From Streptomyces sp. A2-16 (lineage in GTDB: Bacteria > Actinomycetota > Actinomycetes > Streptomycetales > Streptomycetaceae), in the NCBI RefSeq assembly GCF_018128905.1, contig NZ_CP063808.1, forward strand, positions 8,494,001 to 8,558,000: DNA of 64,000 bases, in the 5' to 3' direction. This document shows positions 24,634 to 31,975 of the stretch, one piece after another (position 1 is the stretch's first letter; the number at the start of each line of letters is the position of its first letter). A model generated the notes under the pieces. It was not told the origin of the DNA, searched no databases, and saw only the letters and a list, made by a program, of their open reading frames with translations. A program made the position numbers and the translations under genes.

Positions 24634-25566
24634 ATGACCGTCCAGGACATCCGCGCCTTCAACCGCTTCTACACGAACGTCATCGGCGCCCTCGACTACA
24701 GCCGCCGGCTGTACGCCCCGTACACCCTCACCGAGTCCCGTGTCCTGTACGAGCTCGCGCACTCCCCGCGCACCGACGCCGCCGACCTGCGCACGGAACT
24801 CTCCCTGGACGCGGGGTACTTGAGCCGGATCCTGAACAAGTTCGAGCAGGACGGGCTGATCGAGCGCACCGCCTCGGCCCGTGATCCTCGCCGGCGCCGG
24901 GTCACGCTCACCGCGCGCGGCCGGGAGATCGCCGCGCTGCTCGCCGAGCGGGCCGACGAATCGGTGGGGGCGCTCCTGGCTACCGTCCCCTCCGCCGACC
25001 GGCCCCGGCTCTCCGAGGCGATGCGGACCGTTCGGACCCTCCTGTCCGACGGACGCCCGCCGCGCCGCGAGGACGTCCTGCTGCGCGAGCCGGGACCGGG
25101 TGACCTCGGCTGGATCGTGGCCCGCAACGCGGCCCTCTACGCCGCCGAGTACGGCTTCAACGCCGACTACGAGGGCCTGGTCGCGAGGATCGTCGCCGAC
25201 TTCGCGGAGGATCACGATCCGCATCTGGAGCGGGTGTGGATCGCCGAGCTGGACGGGCGTCCGGTGGGGTGCGTGATGTGCGTCAGGGACGACGCCCCCG
25301 CGACCGCCCGGCTGCGGCTGCTCCTCGTCGAGCCGGAGGCGCGCGGGCTCGGCATCGGGGACCGCCTGGTGGCGGCCGTCGTCGACTTCGCGCGCGGTGT
25401 CGGCTACCGCGACCTGGTCCTGTGGACCAACGACGTCCTCGCCGCCGCCCGCCGCGTCTACCAGCGCCACGGTTTCGTGCTGGCCGCCGAGAAGCCCCAC
25501 CGCTCCTTCGGCAAGGACCTGAACGGCCAGGACTGGCGTCTCGACCTGACCGGCACGGGCAGGTGA
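24634..25566 (+). CDS. MarR-type regulator fused to a GNAT acetyltransferase
   Basis: In this 310-residue protein, residues 1 to about 145 are a MarR winged helix (TLTESRVLYELAHSPRTDAA, LDAGYLSRILNKFEQDGLIE, then the wing DPRRRRVTLTARG). Residues about 150-310 are a GNAT N-acetyltransferase with the acetyl-CoA loop EPEARGLGIGDRLVAAVV and YQRHGFVLAAEKPH. Such fusions are common in actinobacteria. They may sense and acetylate a small molecule or amine, but none has been assigned from context here. An inverted repeat lies just upstream. Confidence 0.9.
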   Translation: MTVQDIRAFNRFYTNVIGALDYSRRLYAPYTLTESRVLYELAHSPRTDAADLRTELSLDAGYLSRILNKFEQDGLIERTASARDPRRRRVTLTARGREIAALLAERADESVGALLATVPSADRPRLSEAMRTVRTLLSDGRPPRREDVLLREPGPGDLGWIVARNAALYAAEYGFNADYEGLVARIVADFAEDHDPHLERVWIAELDGRPVGCVMCVRDDAPATARLRLLLVEPEARGLGIGDRLVAAVVDFARGVGYRDLVLWTNDVLAAARRVYQRHGFVLAAEKPHRSFGKDLNGQDWRLDLTGTGR

Positions 25567-25618
25567 GCGGGGCGGCCGGACTGGACCTCACCCTCTCGCC
25601 CGGGTGAGAGTAGGGCGC

Positions 25619-26419
25619 ATGAAACTGGCGTTCTCCACCCTCGGTGTCCCCGGCCTGCCCCTCACCGACGTGCTGCGGCTCGCGACCACGTACGGCTATC
25701 ACGGCGTAGAACTGCGCGCGCATCCGGAGGAGCCGGTGCATCCCGGCATCGGGCTCGCCGAACGGGCCGACGCGGTCGCCGAGTTCAAGGCGGCGGGCGT
25801 GGAGGTCCTCGGTCTCGCCGGGTACGCGCGGGTGGCCGCGCCCGGCGACGACGAACCCGTCGTGGAGGAGATCCACCGCCTCCTCGACCTCGCCCGCGAT
25901 CTCGGCGCCGGCTACGTCCGCGTCTTCCCCGGCGCCGCCTCCGACCAGTCCCGCGAGGACGCCGACGCCACAGCCGCCCGGCGGCTCGGCACGGCCGCGG
26001 AGTACGCCGGCGACCTCGACGTGCGCATCCTCCTCGAGACCCATGACTCGCACCGGACCGGCGCCGACGCGATCCAGATCCTCGGTCCGGTCGGGCACCG
26101 CCAGGTCGGCGCGCTCTGGGACGTCATGCACACCTGGCTCGGCGGCGAACAGCCCTCCGAGACCTACGCGGCCCTCTCCCCGCACCTCGGATACGTCCAG
26201 GTCAAGGACATCGCCTCGGCCGAGGACACCACCCCGGTCGGCCTCGGCACCGGTGTCCTGCCACTCGCCGAGTGCGTGGAGGTCCTCTCCCGGCACGGCT
26301 GGGACGGCTGGCTGTGCTGGGAGTACGAGAAGCGCTGGTACGAGGCTGCCGCGCCGCTGGAGGAGCTGCTGGGAGCGGGCCGCGAGCATCTGGCCCGGCT
26401 CCTGAACGACTCCGCCTGA
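25619..26419 (+). CDS. Sugar phosphate isomerase/epimerase-like TIM-barrel protein
   Basis: The 266-residue protein has an AP-endonuclease-2/xylose-isomerase-like fold: KLAFSTLGVPGLPLTDVL, GYHGVELRAHPEE, an ILLETHDSH segment and ALWDVMHTW providing acidic and His metal ligands, then a C-terminal WDGWLCWEYEKRW. The substrate is unknown. The ATG at 25619 has GAGAGTAGGG upstream. It lies 52 bases after the MarR-GNAT gene and may share its transcript. Confidence 0.85.
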   Translation: MKLAFSTLGVPGLPLTDVLRLATTYGYHGVELRAHPEEPVHPGIGLAERADAVAEFKAAGVEVLGLAGYARVAAPGDDEPVVEEIHRLLDLARDLGAGYVRVFPGAASDQSREDADATAARRLGTAAEYAGDLDVRILLETHDSHRTGADAIQILGPVGHRQVGALWDVMHTWLGGEQPSETYAALSPHLGYVQVKDIASAEDTTPVGLGTGVLPLAECVEVLSRHGWDGWLCWEYEKRWYEAAAPLEELLGAGREHLARLLNDSA

Positions 26420-26543
26420 GCGCGAGACGGTTCCGTCCGACCGCGATCATCCGTCCACCCGTAATCAATCCGGTGGCCCCGGCGGGGACGGGCGGATACC
26501 GTCCCGGGGTGCATCAGCCCGCCCCGTTCCCGCTCCCCGTGTC

Positions 26544-27779
26544 ATGAGCCTCAGCCGTACGTTCCTCGATGTACGGCCGCTGCGCACCTCACCCGTCTTC
26601 CGGCGGCTGCTGTTCGGGCGCACGGTGTCCACGCTCGGCACCTTCATGACCATGGTCACCGTCATGTACCAGGTCTGGGACATGACCCACAGCACGGTCT
26701 GGAGCGGCGCGGTCGGCATCGCGCAGGCGGTGCCGATGGTGGGGGTCAGCCTGTTCGCGGGCGCGTGGGTCGACCGGGCCGACCGGCGCCGGGTGTACCT
26801 CACGGGCACGGTCGGCTCGGCGGTCTGCTCCCTGCTGCTGGCCGTGCAGGGTTTCGCCGGGCACGCGCCGGTGGCCGTCGTCCTGCTGCTGGTCGCGGCG
26901 CAGACCTCCTTCGCCGCGCTCGGCGCGCCCGCCGCCGGTGTGTTCGTACCGCGGCTGCTGCCCAGGGAGCAGGTGGCCGCCGGTCTCGCGCTCCAGCAGG
27001 TCACCGGCCAGGCGATGATGCTGGTCGGCCCGGCCGTCGCCGGTGTCGTGCTCGGCTGGTGGGGCATCGGCGTCTGCTACCTCCTGGACACCCTCAGCTT
27101 CACGATGTCCTTCTACGGCGCCTACGGTCTGCCGGCGCTGCCGCCCGAGGGCGAGAAGTCCCGCCCCGGGGTGCACGGCGTCCTGGACGGGCTGCGTTTC
27201 CTGACCGGCCACCGGGTGGTGCGCGGCGCGCTGCTGACCGATCTGGCCGCCACCGTGCTGTCGATGCCGGTGAGCCTCTTCCCGCTGGTCAACGAGGAGC
27301 GCTTCGGCGGCGACCCGCGCACGCTCGGGCTGTTCCTGTCCGCGCTGGCCGTGGGCGGTGTCGCCGCGACGGTCTTCTCCGGTCCGGTCACCCGCCTGGC
27401 CCGTCCCGGCCCGGTGATGCTGTGCGCGTCGGCGGCCTGGGGCGGGGCTCTCGCGGTGTTCGGTCTGACCACCAGCGCGTGGGCGGGCCTCGGCATCCTG
27501 GCGCTGGCCGGCGCGGCGGACGCCCTCGCGGTCCTCTCCCGTACGACCATCGTCCAGACCCTCACCCCCGACGCCCTGCTCGGCCGGGTCACGGCCGCCG
27601 AGACGATCGTCGGCCAGGCGGGCCCGCACCTCGGCAATCTGCGCGGCGGCCTGGTCGCGGGCTGGAGCTCGGGGGTGACCGCACTGATCGCGGGCGGCCT
27701 CATGTGTGTGGCGGCGGTGGGCTGTGTCGGGGCGAGCACACCGGAGTTGCGGGGGGTTCCGGCCGCGGACGAGGTGTGA
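26544..27779 (+). CDS. MFS transporter (DHA3/EntS-like exporter)
   Basis: This 411-residue membrane protein has about 12 helices and the MFS loop motif GAWVDRADRRRVY after helix 2. The opening (VFRRLLFGRTVSTLGTFMTMVTVMYQVWD) resembles EntS/DHA3-type drug and siderophore exporters. It converges on the P450 gene with three bases between the stop codons. Adjacency to the P450 and peptide gene makes it a candidate exporter of the crosslinked peptide, although it is on the opposite strand and could be unrelated. Confidence 0.88.
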   Translation: MSLSRTFLDVRPLRTSPVFRRLLFGRTVSTLGTFMTMVTVMYQVWDMTHSTVWSGAVGIAQAVPMVGVSLFAGAWVDRADRRRVYLTGTVGSAVCSLLLAVQGFAGHAPVAVVLLLVAAQTSFAALGAPAAGVFVPRLLPREQVAAGLALQQVTGQAMMLVGPAVAGVVLGWWGIGVCYLLDTLSFTMSFYGAYGLPALPPEGEKSRPGVHGVLDGLRFLTGHRVVRGALLTDLAATVLSMPVSLFPLVNEERFGGDPRTLGLFLSALAVGGVAATVFSGPVTRLARPGPVMLCASAAWGGALAVFGLTTSAWAGLGILALAGAADALAVLSRTTIVQTLTPDALLGRVTAAETIVGQAGPHLGNLRGGLVAGWSSGVTALIAGGLMCVAAVGCVGASTPELRGVPAADEV

Positions 27780-27782
27780 ACG

Positions 27783-29099
27783 TCACCAGCGCTCGACGAC
27801 GAACTCCGCGTTCATGGGCTGCAGCGCGAGTGCCGGTCGCGGGTGGACGGCGTCGGGATCCTTCAGGCGTAGCCGGTGGGCGGACCAGACGGCGCCCAGC
27901 AGGAGCACGCTCTCGACGGTCGACAGGGCGGCACCCACACAGGTGCGCGGGCCCAGGCCGAAGGGGAAATAGGAGCCGCGCGGAATGGCGGACGTCTCTT
28001 TCCCGAGCCAGCGTTCCGGAAGGAATACGTCCGGCTCCCGCCAATACCGCGGGTCGCGGTGATTCACCCACTGGCTCACCGTGACCGTGGTACCGGCCGG
28101 AATGAGATGGTCACCGAGTTCCACGTCGACCCGGGCGTCACGGCTGGTTATCCAGACGGGCGAATACAACCGGAGGGATTCCCTCAGCACCGCGTCGGTG
28201 AACGGCATCGCGTTCAGCAGCGCCATTCCGCCCAGGTCCTCCGCGAGTGCCTTTCCGGCCTCCTGGTGCACGCGTTCCGCGGCCTCGGGGTGCCGGGCCA
28301 GCAATACGCTCGCCCACACCACGGCGTCATTCGTGGTTTCGAATCCGGCCATCAGCAGGGTGGCCAGTTCGTCACGGATCTCGTCCCGACTCGGTGCCGG
28401 GGTGCCGTGCAGCAACGCGTGCAGGACGGGCGCCGCCCGGGGGTCGCCGGCCGCCGGGGCGGAGGCGACCTGCTCCAGAGTCCGGACGACCCGCTTGAGG
28501 TGACGGCGGATCCTCAGCTTGGGCCGCGTCGGCACCCACTCCGGCAGCACCACCGGCGAGGTGGACAGCTCCATGATGGGGGCGACGAGTCCGGCGACGT
28601 CCGCGATCTCCTCGTCCGTGTACTCCGTGCCGAACATCAGCCGGGTGACCAGGCGCAAGGTGACGACGGAGACGTCCTGCTGCAGGTCACGCACCTGACC
28701 GGGACGCCAGGACGCGAGCATCCGCTCCGCCTGTTCCGGCATGGCCGCGGCGGCGCCGGCCGACAGTTCACGGCCGAAGGCGCCGTGGATGCGGCCCCTG
28801 CGGGCCTTCCAGTCCTCGCCGTCGCTGCTCATGGTGGACAGCGGCAGCGACTGCCGGCGGCCCGCGCGCCGGGTCCCCGGGCCCTGCTTGACGAAGTCGG
28901 ACCCTCTGTCGACGAGCATGCGGACGGCGTCCTCGGGGGACGCCAGCAGGACGTTCTCGGGACTGAGCCTGACCGCGTCGCCGTACTCCCTGGCGCACCG
29001 GGTGAGGAAGCCCAGCGGGTCCGCCGAGAAATCCGTCAGGTTTCCGAGAACCCGTCCGCCGTCGGGTCCCGGCATTTCGGCCAGCGTACGCAGTGCCAT
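27783..29099 (-). CDS. Cytochrome P450, candidate peptide-crosslinking enzyme
   Basis: The 438-residue P450 has the I-helix oxygen-activation motif AGFETT (251-256), the ExxR pair ESLR (307-310) and the heme loop FGLGPRTCVG with the ligand Cys387. It is soluble, so ferredoxin partners must come from elsewhere. I chose the ATG at 29099, with GGGGG upstream; a start at 29162 would extend into the hairpin region. A 27-codon peptide gene ending in PYMYY lies 101 bases upstream on the same strand. In cittilin biosynthesis a P450 forms biaryl and aryl-ether bonds between core tyrosines, and that is the inferred role here. Confidence 0.9.
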   Translation of the reverse strand: MALRTLAEMPGPDGGRVLGNLTDFSADPLGFLTRCAREYGDAVRLSPENVLLASPEDAVRMLVDRGSDFVKQGPGTRRAGRRQSLPLSTMSSDGEDWKARRGRIHGAFGRELSAGAAAAMPEQAERMLASWRPGQVRDLQQDVSVVTLRLVTRLMFGTEYTDEEIADVAGLVAPIMELSTSPVVLPEWVPTRPKLRIRRHLKRVVRTLEQVASAPAAGDPRAAPVLHALLHGTPAPSRDEIRDELATLLMAGFETTNDAVVWASVLLARHPEAAERVHQEAGKALAEDLGGMALLNAMPFTDAVLRESLRLYSPVWITSRDARVDVELGDHLIPAGTTVTVSQWVNHRDPRYWREPDVFLPERWLGKETSAIPRGSYFPFGLGPRTCVGAALSTVESVLLLGAVWSAHRLRLKDPDAVHPRPALALQPMNAEFVVERW

Positions 29100-29142
29100 T
29101 GCGCCCCCATCTGTCCGGAATTCGCAGTCGCCGCCCTCAAGG

Positions 29143-29182
29143 AAACACCGGGGTGCGGACATCTCCGCACCCCGGCTTGTTT
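29143..29182 (-). terminator. Stem-loop between the precursor peptide gene and the P450 gene
   Basis: A perfect 12-base stem, CCGGGGTGCGGA at 29148-29159 and its complement at 29164-29175, has a 4-base loop. It can be extended by AAACA/TGTTT across a two-base bulge. On the transcribed strand it ends in GTGTTTCC, a short T-containing tail. It starts 19 bases past the precursor stop, so it probably terminates most transcripts and lets some through to the P450. Confidence 0.7.
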
Positions 29183-29200
29183 CAGGTACCGCTCAGGCCC

Positions 29201-29284
29201 TCAGTAGTACATGTACGGAGCCGTGAGTCGGTCCTTGCGAGTGAGTCGAGCGAACAGTGCGCCCGTAAGAATCAGCTTACGCAT
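29201..29284 (-). CDS. Cittilin-like RiPP precursor peptide, 27 residues, core YMYY
   Basis: This short gene starts at ATG 29284 with AGGGGGTG about eight bases upstream and ends at TGA 29201-29203. The peptide has a basic, partly amphipathic leader (opens MRKLILTGALFARL, then RKDRL) and ends TAPYMYY. The cittilin precursor of Myxococcus xanthus is also 27 residues, with the C-terminal core YIYY freed by a prolyl endopeptidase. Here Pro23 immediately precedes Tyr24-Met25-Tyr26-Tyr27, so the same cut would release YMYY. It has its own promoter, and the P450 gene follows after a stem-loop. The match rests on length, core pattern, the proline and the P450; I have not seen an alignment. Confidence 0.82.
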   Translation of the reverse strand: MRKLILTGALFARLTRKDRLTAPYMYY

Positions 29285-29335
29285 AGCGATGCACCCCCTG
29301 ACATACAACTGGCGTAGTAGATCTATGGCACGGCG

Positions 29336-29364
29336 AGGCTATACAGCGGTCATGATCCGGTCAA
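29336..29364 (-). promoter_or_regulatory. Promoter of the precursor peptide gene
   Basis: On the complement strand TTGACC (29364-29359) and TAGCCT (29341-29336) are 17 bases apart, a good vegetative sigma-70-like arrangement in a locally AT-richer stretch. Transcription should start near 29329, giving a leader of about 45 bases before the precursor ATG. Confidence 0.6.
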
Positions 29365-29384
29365 GGGTGCAATAATCGCCATAT

Positions 29385-30026
29385 TCAACGGTCGGCGGAG
29401 CCGTACGCCGTAAATCCGGCCACGCGCCGCTCCAGCCGGGTCCGGCACTCCGGCCATTCCTCCACCGTGACGGAGAAGATCGCCGAGTCCCGCAGCCGTC
29501 CGTCCTCGCCGGGGGCCCAGGAGCGGGACCAGTTGCGCAGGACGCCCTCGAAGCGGGCGCCGACGCTCTGGATCGCCGCCCGCGAGCGGTCGTTGCGGGC
29601 GTCCGTCTTCAGGTCGACCCGCGAGACGCCCCACACCTCGAAGGCATGCCGGAAGAGCAGCAGCTTGGCCTCGGCGTTGATGCCCGTGCCCTGGGCCGAG
29701 GCTCCCAGCCAGGTGAACCCGACCTCGATCGCGTCGAGCCGGTCGTCCGAGCGCCAGCAGCGCGGCTCCCAGAACGACGTGGCCCCCACCGCCCGCCCGG
29801 TGGCCACCGAGACCTGCGCGTACGGCGCCAGCCGTCCCGCCGCCGCCCGCGCGAGCTGGGCGTCGACGTAGTCGCCGACCTCGTCGGCTCTCGGCACCCA
29901 GGTGAACGCGTAGGTGCCGCGGTTCTCCTCCGCCGCCACGGCCAGGTCCGCCGTGTGCGCGTGGTCCAGCGGTTCCAGGCGCACCAACTCGCCTGCCAGG
30001 ACCGGTCCTTCCAGCTGGAAACTCAA
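29385..30026 (-). CDS. GNAT-family N-acetyltransferase (RimJ/RimL type)
   Basis: The 213-residue protein has the RimJ-like pattern: LEGPVLAGELVRLEPLDHAH at the start, GATSFWEPRCW, AIEVGFTWLGASAQGTGINAEAKLLLFRHAF forming the acetyl-CoA site, and NDRSRAAIQSVGARFEGVLRN. It should transfer an acetyl group to an amine. I chose TTG at 30026, eight bases past the EPSP synthase stop, with GGGGG upstream inside that gene; an ATG at 30074 would overlap the synthase. It is probably co-transcribed with that gene and ends 20 bases before the -35 box of the peptide gene. Confidence 0.85.
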   Translation of the reverse strand: MSFQLEGPVLAGELVRLEPLDHAHTADLAVAAEENRGTYAFTWVPRADEVGDYVDAQLARAAAGRLAPYAQVSVATGRAVGATSFWEPRCWRSDDRLDAIEVGFTWLGASAQGTGINAEAKLLLFRHAFEVWGVSRVDLKTDARNDRSRAAIQSVGARFEGVLRNWSRSWAPGEDGRLRDSAIFSVTVEEWPECRTRLERRVAGFTAYGSADR

Positions 30027-30033
30027 CGCCCGT

Positions 30034-31299
30034 TCAACCCCCGATGCCCCTTCGCAGCTCGGCGAAGGCCTCATGGAAACCGGGGAAAGTCTTCCGTACG
30101 CATCCGGGGTCGTCGAACGAGATTCCGGGGACCCGCAGGCCGGTGACCGCGAAGGACATGACGATGCGGTGGTCGCCGTACGTCCTGATCTCCGTGCCGG
30201 CCGGAGCGGCGGTCCCCGGGTGGATCTCGATCCGGTCCGGGCCCGTCGACACCCGCACGCCCAGCCGCCGCAGGTTCTCCGCGCAGGCCTCCAGCCGGTC
30301 GCACTCCTTGACCCGGGTGTTCGCCACGTCCTCGATGCGGACCGGGGAGGAGGCGAAGGGGGCGATCGCCGCCAGCGTCGGCATCGTGTCGGAGATGTCC
30401 CGCATGTTGACCGTCAGACCGCGCAGTTCGCCGGTGCCGCGGACCGTGGTGGAGTCGGCGCCGACGGACACGTCCGCGCCCATCCGCCGCAGCACGTCCA
30501 CGAAACCGAGGTCGCCCTGGAGCGCGCCCGCGCCCAGACCCGGCACCGTCACCTCGGCGCCGGGGGTCACGGCCGCCGCGGCGAAGAAGTAGCTCGCCGT
30601 GGACGCGTCCGGCTCGATCGCGTAGGTCGTGGCGCGGTAACCGCCCGGCGGGACCACGAAGACGTCGCCCTCCTTCGCCACCTCCACCCCGAAGGCCCGC
30701 ATCATCGCGAGGGTGATCTCGACGTACGGCGCCGACACCAGGTCCGTGACGCGGATGCGCAGGCCCCGGCGGGTCAGGGGGCCGAGGAGCAGGAGCGCGG
30801 TGAGGTACTGGGAGGACTGGCCCGCGTCCAGCACGACCTCCCCGCCCTCGACGCCCGCCGCCCGCACGGTCAGCGGATGATGCCCCTCCGCCTCCTCGTG
30901 GCGCAGGTCCACGCCGAGGTCCCGCAGTGCTCGCGACAGCGGCAGCAGCGGGCGCCTGCGCATCTGGGGCGAGGCGTCGAAGCGGTACGTGCCGTGGCCG
31001 GCCGCGGCCAGGGTGGGCAGGAAGCGCGCGGTCGTCGCGCCGTCACGGCAGTACACGTCCGCCTCGGCCACCGCCGGTCCCTGCGGGCGGCCGTCCACCT
31101 GCCAGGTGTCCGGCGTACGTCCGACCCGGTAGCCGAGCCGTACCAGGCCCTCGGCGAAGCCCTCCGTGTCGTCCGAGCGCAGGGGGCGTACGAGGGTGGT
31201 CACTCCGTCGGCCGCGGCGGCCAGGAAGAGCGCGCGGGCGGTGACGGACTTCGAGCCGGGCAGGAGGAGGGTCTGCGGGGCAGGCGTGTCGACGGGCAT
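30034..31299 (-). CDS. aroA: EPSP synthase (3-phosphoshikimate 1-carboxyvinyltransferase)
   Basis: The 421-residue protein has most EPSP-synthase landmarks: LPGSKSVTARALFLA (phosphate-binding Lys/Ser/Arg), GQSSQYLTALLLLG, EPDASTASYFFAAAAV, NMRDISDTMPTLA with the catalytic Asp, RVKECDRLEA, TYGDHRIVMSFA and KTFPGFHEAF. The normally conserved NAGT/TMR segment reads DGATTARFL, an unusual change at the PEP/glyphosate-contact loop. It makes the chorismate precursor of aromatic amino acids. The start is ATG 31299; an ATG at 31308 is possible. It precedes a GNAT gene and the tyrosine-rich peptide locus. Confidence 0.88.
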   Translation of the reverse strand: MPVDTPAPQTLLLPGSKSVTARALFLAAAADGVTTLVRPLRSDDTEGFAEGLVRLGYRVGRTPDTWQVDGRPQGPAVAEADVYCRDGATTARFLPTLAAAGHGTYRFDASPQMRRRPLLPLSRALRDLGVDLRHEEAEGHHPLTVRAAGVEGGEVVLDAGQSSQYLTALLLLGPLTRRGLRIRVTDLVSAPYVEITLAMMRAFGVEVAKEGDVFVVPPGGYRATTYAIEPDASTASYFFAAAAVTPGAEVTVPGLGAGALQGDLGFVDVLRRMGADVSVGADSTTVRGTGELRGLTVNMRDISDTMPTLAAIAPFASSPVRIEDVANTRVKECDRLEACAENLRRLGVRVSTGPDRIEIHPGTAAPAGTEIRTYGDHRIVMSFAVTGLRVPGISFDDPGCVRKTFPGFHEAFAELRRGIGG

Positions 31300-31360
31300 A
31301 CCCCGCATGATCGCCCGCAGGCCACCCCCGACGCCGGACCGTCCACGGGATGGACCCCGG

Positions 31361-31618
31361 TCAGGCGCGTCGCCCGGAGCGCGGCCCCCGCTTCCACCGG
31401 TCGTCGGGCAGCGGCGTCCTGCGGTCGGTCTGCACCTGGATCTCGTGGTACGAGTCGGCCGCGGTCCCGTGGAACGCCGCGTCGTGCGCGGCCAGCGCCC
31501 CGCGCAGGGCGCCATCGGCCGTGCCCCGTCGCCGGACGTGGCCGGCCAGGGCGGCGAACAGACCGAGCACCACGACGAGTGCACCGACGACGATCACGAG
31601 CGGCAGCAGCGAGCCCAT
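31361..31618 (-). CDS. Small single-pass membrane protein
   Basis: The 85-residue product has one N-terminal membrane helix (LLPLVIVVGALVVVLGLFAA, about residues 4-23) and a basic cytoplasmic tail (HEIQVQTDRRTPLPDDRW, then GRR). I recognise no family function. There is no Shine-Dalgarno sequence; a TAGGGT -10 box ends six bases before the ATG, suggesting a leaderless mRNA. It lies about 60 bases upstream of the EPSP synthase gene on the same strand and may lead that operon. Confidence 0.7.
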   Translation of the reverse strand: MGSLLPLVIVVGALVVVLGLFAALAGHVRRRGTADGALRGALAAHDAAFHGTAADSYHEIQVQTDRRTPLPDDRWKRGPRSGRRA

Positions 31619-31897
31619 GCGGCGACCCTACGCCGCACAAGTCGCGGCATCATCCGTCCCGTTGGCCCCGGCCTCCCCAACTTGGAGAAATCGGGCCGGA
31701 GCCGGGAACCCCGCCCCGGCCCCGCTCGTCCAATCCGCACGCTGCCGGAGAGTCACCGCGGTGCGGCGTCGGCCTCGCTGCTGGCTGCGAACGCTGACCA
31801 ACCCTCTCCTCCGTACTGCGGCCGGCAGCACGCCGTCATCGGCGCGCCCCCCTCCAACAGCGCCGATGGCGGCCCCTTCCGGTTACTGTGCACTCCC

Positions 31898-31945
31898 TTG
31901 ACTGGCAGAAACTTCCCGGTTATTGGTGACTTCTCGGAAGTTTCC
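31898..31945 (+). promoter_or_regulatory. Promoter and inverted repeat upstream of the GH3 hexosaminidase
   Basis: TTGACT at 31898-31903 and TATTGG at 31921-31926 are 17 bases apart, an acceptable promoter. A perfect inverted repeat, GAAACTTCC at 31908-31916 and GGAAGTTTC at 31936-31944, overlaps it and is centred on the -10 box, as expected for a repressor site. It does not resemble the DasR operator. The rest of the 31619-31897 gap shows no gene. Confidence 0.5.
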
Positions 31946-31975
31946 TTCAGCGGATCACCTCCGGAAGGAGCGCAC

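Noticed and set aside
29093..29317. A 74-codon + strand frame across the RiPP precursor region
   Set aside because: It is antisense to the precursor and has no RBS. The complementary 27-codon frame has an RBS, promoter, hairpin and a recognised core pattern.
31898..31945. DasR operator upstream of the hexosaminidase
   Set aside because: The inverted repeat does not match the DasR consensus ACTGGTCTAGACCACT beyond a few bases.
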